Assembly: GCA_012845835.1 (NCBI GenBank)
Contig: JABAKD010000028.1
Coordinates: 9,365,632-9,429,631, forward strand
From: Undaria pinnatifida
Lineage: Eukaryota > Sar > Phaeophyceae > Laminariales > Alariaceae
DNA: 64,000 nucleotides
Direction of reading: 5' to 3'
Shown: piece by piece, positions 62,501-64,000 of the stretch
Numbering within the stretch: the first letter of the stretch is position 1
How the letters are laid out: every line of letters begins with the position of its first letter
Position numbers and translations under genes: made by a program
The notes under the pieces: generated by a model
Databases searched by the model: none
The model's input: the letters and a program-made list of their open reading frames with translations, nothing else
Told to the model about the DNA's origin: nothing

Positions 62501-64000
62501 ATTTTTCGACCCCCATCCGTCGGCGGATATATATATATATATATAATTTTGAAAATAAAACATGGTAGGAGTTGAACCTATTTTTTGTGAAGGTGGTTAC
62601 TTGAGGAGAGCTCTGTACCTTGACCCATGTAAAAACTGTCTGGCAAATAAAAAACGAAGTGGAGACAACCCCACGATAGGCGTGCAGCAGATTCTAAGAA
62701 TGTTCTGAGCTCCGAACATGAGGAAGGGGCTGAATATCTCACGCCCCGAAACATGACTTCGGAGTCATTCGTTCGCGGACTGATTCTACGATAGCCCCCC
62801 CCCCCAAAATAACCGGGCGATTTCTTTAACGAACATTTCGTGGCGACTCGACACGAGGAAGGATTCTATGACAAAGCGATCTTCCTATATTTTCTTGTTT
62901 GCAAAGTAATATCGAAAGAGGGCATCGGGGTGGCAAGGGGCACACCGTGTTTCATGAGATACGGCCGGGAGATGGTTTCAACACCGGCGATTTCGTTAAA
63001 GAAGAGTTGGGGGGGGGGTACCGTAGAATAACTCCGCGCCACCCGACCAATACTTGTACTGCTCGTGAGATTGCCGTACTAACCTTTAGTCTAACAACTG
63101 CCACCCCTAACGTGGACGGACTCAAGTGAAAAAATCGATTAGCCATCCCATGGCGTCGCCGTATGAAACGACAAAATACATTGTGCAAGAAAAAGTTGAC
63201 ATTTCCGATGACAATTGGGTCAGGAGCCAGCCTCGTAATTCAGATTTTCTTTCTTCTTTTTTGCCGAAAAGCTCTATGCCTTCATCGTAGCAGGCGTCCG
63301 TCCACCCCTTGACCACCAGCTGGCCTAGGCGTAGGGCATCCGATGGGCAGGTCTTGGGTCCTTGTGCCGGGTCTGAGATGACAGCTGTCATGAAGACTTG
63401 GCGAACCTTCTTTTGTTTGTACGGTGGTATGACGGGCTTTCGTGGATTGTAGTGTTTGGACAGCGCTAGCGATACCAGAGCGGGAACATAGTGCTTCTCG
63501 CCGCTCTGGTGACGCGCCGCACGAACTTAATAGCCATGGGTGGCAGCGCGGGCTGATTGATGCCCACGGGAGTATTTGTCGCACCGCCATAATAGCGCTC
63601 CCGTCACGGCATGGTGTGAGCTGTGTGGATGACGTCGCCATTCCCTCTCCCACTACCCCCCTCCCGTCCCCTCCGCCTCACCCCCCCCCCCCCCCCCTAC
63701 CGTCTCGCAAGGGATGCGTGGTAAGTAGTCATTGGAACGTAAAACATGGGTACGCCCAATGTCTGTCTGGTCGGCGAAAACCCGACGTGCTCCGCCCCGG
63801 GTACGACAGGGAAACGAGGGTCAATGGTCTTAATATTAAGACTACGGCTATGCGTGAAATGAGTGTATCCATGGAATGAGTACCCCCCCCCCCCCCCCCC
63901 CCCCCCCGCGACCCCTGGTTCTGTGACGCTTCGTTCCTTGGTCCGTGGGACCGATTGGTTTGCAGGCTCTGCAGAAGATAGAGTTGACATCGAAAGAGGC
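44415..64000 (+). CDS. Plant-type glutaminyl-peptide cyclotransferase, membrane-anchored (eight exons, 3' end beyond window)
   Basis: Converts N-terminal Gln to pyroglutamate in the secretory pathway. Exons 44415-44570, 45345-45461, 52818-52876, 55100-55262, 56021-56103, 56504-56624, 57627-57788 and 63966 onward keep phase and give 298 residues so far. The N terminus [10 protein letters not shown] plus a hydrophobic stretch (about residues 12-31) is a type II signal anchor. The body matches the beta-propeller glutamine cyclotransferase family of plants and bacteria: [10 protein letters not shown] joined to [18 protein letters not shown], then [65 protein letters not shown] and [13 protein letters not shown]. 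The usual LNGIA-...-TGK-WP ending is not in the window. Introns of 7.4 and 6.2 kb hold many repeats. This is the folded class related to Arabidopsis GCT, not the zinc-dependent animal type. Confidence 0.9.
45345..45461 (+). CDS. Glutaminyl cyclase exon 2 (linker), tentative
   Basis: After a pyrimidine tract and [27 protein letters not shown], then [19 protein letters not shown], donor CAG|GTGTGT, phase 0 at both ends. Low-complexity stem region between anchor and propeller. Splice sites are only fair. Confidence 0.5.
45785..46235 (+). repeat. Family H dispersed repeat, copy 1
   Basis: Diverged match to 48345-48625: GATCGCGCC-GCTGCTGTG, ACTTGC-GAGAGG, GACGCCGCAGC-GG, GCTGGTGTGG, CACC or CACTACCAGCAAGCAG, then CCAGCCCTTG or CCAGACCCTTGTGCCT and GCGGCAGC. 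It includes a CAG/CCG-rich segment (46125-46160). Confidence 0.6.
46345..46425 (-). repeat. Family B end fragment, copy a
   Basis: AACAGCTTGCAAAGATGAGT, then ATTCGTCGAACCTACAGCTG and a T-rich end. Near-copy at 46610-46700, same orientation. Confidence 0.65.
46610..46702 (-). repeat. Family B end fragment, copy b
   Basis: ACGCAGCTTGCAAAGATGAG, then AATTCGTCGAACTCACGGCT and ATTTTTTATAAAATATTCGT; directly repeats 46345-46425. Confidence 0.7.
46785..47610. repeat. Dispersed ATCGGAGTCTTCGCAC repeats
   Basis: At least seven copies of CACATATCGGAGTCTTCGCAC or variants with CTCCGCAC or ATCATCGCAC (clusters at 46787-46905 and 47408-47605), several followed by GGGG-TGTGCG. The last two are next to an inverted CCCCTGTGCGATA, suggesting ends of a small foldback element. 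Confidence 0.75.
47915..48068 (+). mobile_element. MITE-like element M, copy 1
   Basis: About 145 bp from ATGCCAGGAGACGG to the inverted GTGCCGTCTC. It contains internal CAGCCGTCAAGGGTGTCA and TTGCCGTC-GTCAAGGGGTCAA and aligns, inverted, along its length with 59391-59548. Confidence 0.7.
48345..48640 (+). repeat. Family H dispersed repeat, copy 2
   Basis: Second copy of the sequence at 45785-46235, same orientation, within the same large intron of the glutaminyl cyclase. Confidence 0.6.
50237..51075. mobile_element. Foldback-like element with long inverted family B ends
   Basis: The left arm 50245-50505 (plus) and right arm 50815-51075 (minus) are inverted, near full-length family B copies of about 260 bp, with outer ends CACTTGAGCTGTGAGAT and, inverted, ATCTCACAGCTGGAGTGTA. 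The arms share CGCGCGAT-type, GTCGGTGACTAC/GTCGCCGACC, GGGTCAACAGG and GGGGGACAAAA blocks in mirrored order. About 310 bp lies between. A shorter version is at 51200-51520. Confidence 0.65.
51200..51520. mobile_element. Short foldback element with family B ends
   Basis: Begins ACACTCCAGCTGTGAGATCG and ends with inverted GATCTTCTATCTCGCAGCCG plus GAGTTTATTTTTATTTT. The right arm also has CGCGCGATCGGAGTATGACA. About 320 bp in total. Confidence 0.65.
52818..52876 (+). CDS. Glutaminyl cyclase exon 3
   Basis: Acceptor GACGCGCTCGCAG, donor TTCAC|GTGAGA. It reads [19 protein letters not shown] plus two bases that complete Thr with exon 4, giving YPHD-x-x-AFTQGL, the signature that opens the glutamine cyclotransferase domain. 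Confidence 0.9.
53015..53495 (+). repeat. 64-bp minisatellite, seven copies, cyclase intron 3' of exon 3
   Basis: Units share ATAGCGGCACTGTTCAGGGC, ACCCGCACTATTGGGAATAGG and GTTACTGTTTAGAGGGTATCAT, with GCGGCAC or CCGGCAC at about 53098, 53174, 53237, 53302, 53365 and 53430. CCGGCA and GCGGCA units partly alternate. Confidence 0.95.
53850..55085 (+). other. T-rich half of cyclase intron 3' of exon 3
   Basis: About 1.2 kb of strong plus-strand pyrimidine bias, with many T runs of 8-10 and CTTTTTTT words, running into the exon 4 acceptor (TTTTCTGACGCTGGCAG). Frames here are Phe/Leu/Cys-rich and look like composition artefacts. Confidence 0.7.
55100..55262 (+). CDS. Glutaminyl cyclase exon 4
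   Basis: One base, then [40 protein letters not shown] and [14 protein letters not shown]; donor GAG|GTGATT is non-consensus after +3. Blades 1-2 of the propeller with the family's ESTG-x-(Y/F)G and FGEG motifs. Confidence 0.93.
55560..56020 (+). repeat. Tandem partial duplicates of exon 5 and its acceptor (decoy exons)
   Basis: Two units upstream of exon 5 repeat its 3' splice region and first codons: CCGTCCTTTTCATGGCTCTG, TTTTCGTAG at 55607 then ATTCACTCGCTGACGTGG; and TTTAGTAG at 55806 then ATCCGCTCGCTGCCGTGG. Each runs to TTCACCTGGGAACC, where similarity to exon 5 stops. Unit spacing is 199 and 214 nt. The first copy still reads [15 protein letters not shown]. Confidence 0.9.
55926..55948. 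repeat. Poly-C run upstream of exon 5
   Basis: C run of more than 20 nt ending about 72 nt before the exon 5 acceptor of the glutaminyl cyclase. Confidence 0.9.
56021..56103 (+). CDS. Glutaminyl cyclase exon 5
   Basis: Acceptor ATTGTCGTAG, donor TTTGA|GTGAGT. It reads [20 protein letters not shown] and KKKEFNF plus two bases. (L/V)TW-x-(S/N)-x-x-GF-x-(Y/W)D is the family motif. Confidence 0.93.
56205..56420 (+). repeat. GATTGATGG / GATGGATGG repeats
   Basis: Degenerate TTGATTGATGGGTT words followed by a clean (GATG)n near 56355-56378, in cyclase intron 5. Confidence 0.85.
56504..56624 (+). CDS. Glutaminyl cyclase exon 6
   Basis: Acceptor CTTGATGTTCAG; one base completes Asp, then [20 protein letters not shown] and [20 protein letters not shown]. 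Donor AAG|GTGAAG is chosen over AGG|GTGAAG six bases upstream because the join [10 protein letters not shown] keeps family spacing. Confidence 0.9.
57055..57160 (+). repeat. C-rich tract in cyclase intron 6
   Basis: Dense CCCCTCC and CCCTCCCCC words, followed by a CAG/CCG trinucleotide stretch at about 57339-57405. Confidence 0.8.
57627..57788 (+). CDS. Glutaminyl cyclase exon 7
   Basis: Acceptor TGGGGTGCAG just after a G run, donor AAG|GTAAGA, phase 0, 54 codons: [40 protein letters not shown] and [18 protein letters not shown]-x-(V/I)-x-G-x-x-(W/F)ANVW is the family's best conserved segment. Confidence 0.95.
58618..58775 (+). repeat. 85-bp element (inverse) followed by a family A tail
   Basis: GGGTTAACGCCTCTACAACTGG to GGGGGCTCTAGAGGGGTTG is the short element in the orientation of 31240; it runs directly into AGATTCAGATAACGTCTTGG-CCAAAAAGAGCT and GGATCGTATGCCGCG, a family A tail. 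Confidence 0.65.
58905..59225 (+). repeat. 60-75-bp minisatellite, five copies
   Basis: Repeated blocks: GGGACAAAACAC, GGAAGTA(C/G)A, ACTCTTGCT-GG and GTTTTCGAAGTTGGAAGA, with TTTTCGAAG at about 58951, 59012, 59076, 59132 and 59206. It codes nothing evident. Confidence 0.9.
59325..59585 (+). repeat. Family A copy interrupted by element M
   Basis: AGCCCCCGTCATTCAGAAAA, TATTCCCGCCCAAAAAGTGCT and CGTACCTCCAT on the left; CTCTATCGTAGCACGCGGC on the right. Element M (59391-59548) sits between the two halves of the CTACCTCTATCG block. Confidence 0.75.
59391..59548 (-). mobile_element. MITE-like element M, copy 2 (nested in family A)
   Basis: Terminal inverted repeats ATGTCAGGAGACGG at the left and CCGTCTCCTGGCAT at the right. 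The interior holds inverted GACGG motifs (CCTTGACGGACGGCAA; TTGACGGCTGGACG). Inverse orientation to 47915-48068. Confidence 0.75.
60030..60125 (+). repeat. Family I repeat, copy 1
   Basis: AAGAATGTTCTGAGCTCC, ATGACGAAGGGGCTGAATAT and CCGAAACATGACTT then CATTCGTTCGCG match 62690-62778; copy 2 directly precedes family C. Confidence 0.75.
60430..61035 (+). repeat. T-rich tandem repeats with AATACCTAGGC landmark
   Basis: Degenerate units of about 90-95 bp, each with CAACCCAAAAA-CG, TTATT(C/G)TTGTTTT-GC, TTTTG-AATACCTAGGC and GCAGTTTTTT (60710-61020). A pure T run of 20 lies at 60447-60466. Confidence 0.75.
61314..61400 (+). repeat. 85-bp TTAA-type short element
   Basis: TTAACCCCTTTAGAGCCCC, AACCCCTCCCTATCCTAAAT and AAAGGCTTCCAGTTGTAAC. 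Confidence 0.75.
61498..61780 (+). repeat. Two 85-bp elements in tandem followed by a family A tail
   Basis: Copies at 61498-61592 and 61615-61700 (TAGAGCCCCCTAAACG or GAGGCCCCTAAGCG, CCAAGTAATTTTT, GGGTTTCCAGTTGTTAAGGC). Each is followed by GCTCCGTCGTTCAGAAAAT or ...CGTTCCGAAAATG; the second continues to GCTACCTCTATCGTTGCACG. Confidence 0.75.
62015..62315 (+). repeat. CACCCGGCGCGAAGACAAGGCTA repeats
   Basis: Four copies at about 62021, 62168, 62231 and 62289. The first two are part of a longer duplicated unit with GAATGTCGTAATCCTC, GATCGTTC-GA-TTCGGCCAACAA. The unit also occurs in part from 61953. Confidence 0.8.
62524..62547. repeat. (TA)n microsatellite
   Basis: Eleven or so TA dinucleotides; similar to 10241-10264. 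Confidence 0.9.
62690..62778 (+). repeat. Family I repeat, copy 2
   Basis: Same blocks as 60030-60125, joined directly to family C at 62777. Confidence 0.75.
62777..63035 (+). repeat. Family C dispersed repeat, copy 3
   Basis: GACTGATTCTACGATAGCCC to GAGTTGGGGGGGGGGTACCG. It retains GGGCATCGGGGTGGCAAGGG and ACGGCCGGGAGATGGTTTCA; a frame reads [20 protein letters not shown]. Confidence 0.8.
63688..63910 (+). repeat. Family F dispersed repeat ending in poly-C, next to cyclase exon 8
   Basis: CCGTCTCGCAAGGGATGCGTG, GGTCGGCGAAAACCCGACGT, GCTCCGCCCCGGGTACGACA and ACTACGGCTATGCGTGAAAT, ending in a C run (63883-63907) that stops 58 nt before the exon 8 acceptor. A second C run precedes it at 63679-63697. 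Confidence 0.8.
63966..64000 (+). CDS. Glutaminyl cyclase exon 8 (partial, window end)
   Basis: After GATTGGTTTGCAG, phase 0: [12 protein letters not shown], cut by the window end. Relatives have a short, variable stretch here before LNGIA, so phase and position fit, but the sequence visible is too short to be sure. Confidence 0.55.

Larger units (their letters stand above)
57789..63965 (+). other. Glutaminyl cyclase intron 7 (6.2 kb)
   Basis: Repeat-filled intron: 85-bp elements, family A copies, element M, a 60-75-bp minisatellite, T-rich tandem repeats, a TA microsatellite, family C and family F. No exon-like frame with family resemblance was found between exons 7 and 8, although a short missed exon cannot be excluded. 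Confidence 0.6.

Overview
The window is nuclear DNA of a eukaryote with spliced genes, and it looks most like a brown alga or a close stramenopile relative (an Ectocarpus-type genome). That assignment is inference. It rests on many sizeable introns, GT-AG sites with GTAAGT or GTGAGT donors, dense microsatellites and C/G homopolymers, many small dispersed repeats, a TTAGGG-type interstitial tract, and a plant-type glutaminyl cyclase next to animal/plant-type housekeeping genes. I saw no operon, ribosome binding site, rRNA, convincing tRNA or CRISPR array.

Layout. (1) 3649-4676 minus: first coding exon of a cereblon-like LON-domain protein. Its next intron holds a hAT-like element (1158-3376) and the rest of the gene lies off the left edge. 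(2) 5309-5458 plus: a possible 49-residue single-pass membrane protein. (3) 5459-14933: about 9.5 kb with no recognisable gene, filled with dispersed repeats. (4) 14934-23272 minus: a complete six-exon LRRC57-type leucine-rich-repeat gene (271 aa), including a GC-AG intron that contains a 470-bp CAA/CAG/CGG microsatellite. (5) 23273-27656: a repeat-bearing intergenic stretch. (6) 27657-41761 minus: a SAC1-type phosphoinositide phosphatase of twelve recognised coding exons, with the CX5R catalytic motif and two C-terminal membrane segments. Its extreme N terminus is uncertain and one exon carries a frame break inside poly-C tracts. (7) 42944-44006 minus: the start of a probable secreted protein, divergent from (8) 44415-64000 plus: a membrane-anchored plant-type glutaminyl-peptide cyclotransferase of eight exons that runs off the right edge.

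The genes do not form a pathway. SAC1 acts on phosphoinositides at ER/Golgi membranes, the cyclase forms N-terminal pyroglutamate in the secretory pathway, the cereblon-like protein is probably a ubiquitin-ligase substrate receptor, and LRRC57-type proteins are of unknown function. Exons were joined by hand using splice sites, reading phase and family resemblance, and the phases agree across every assigned junction in the LRR, SAC1 and cyclase genes (except the homopolymer break in SAC1 exon 4).

The most striking feature is the intron and intergenic landscape. Several repeat families recur. One (family F, about 240 bp, ending in a C tract) has all four of its C-tract-bearing copies within about 80 bp of an exon edge, always with the C tract facing the exon. 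More broadly, introns tend to carry G runs just after the donor and C runs just before the acceptor on the sense strand. One cyclase intron contains two upstream partial duplicates of the next exon, acceptor site included.
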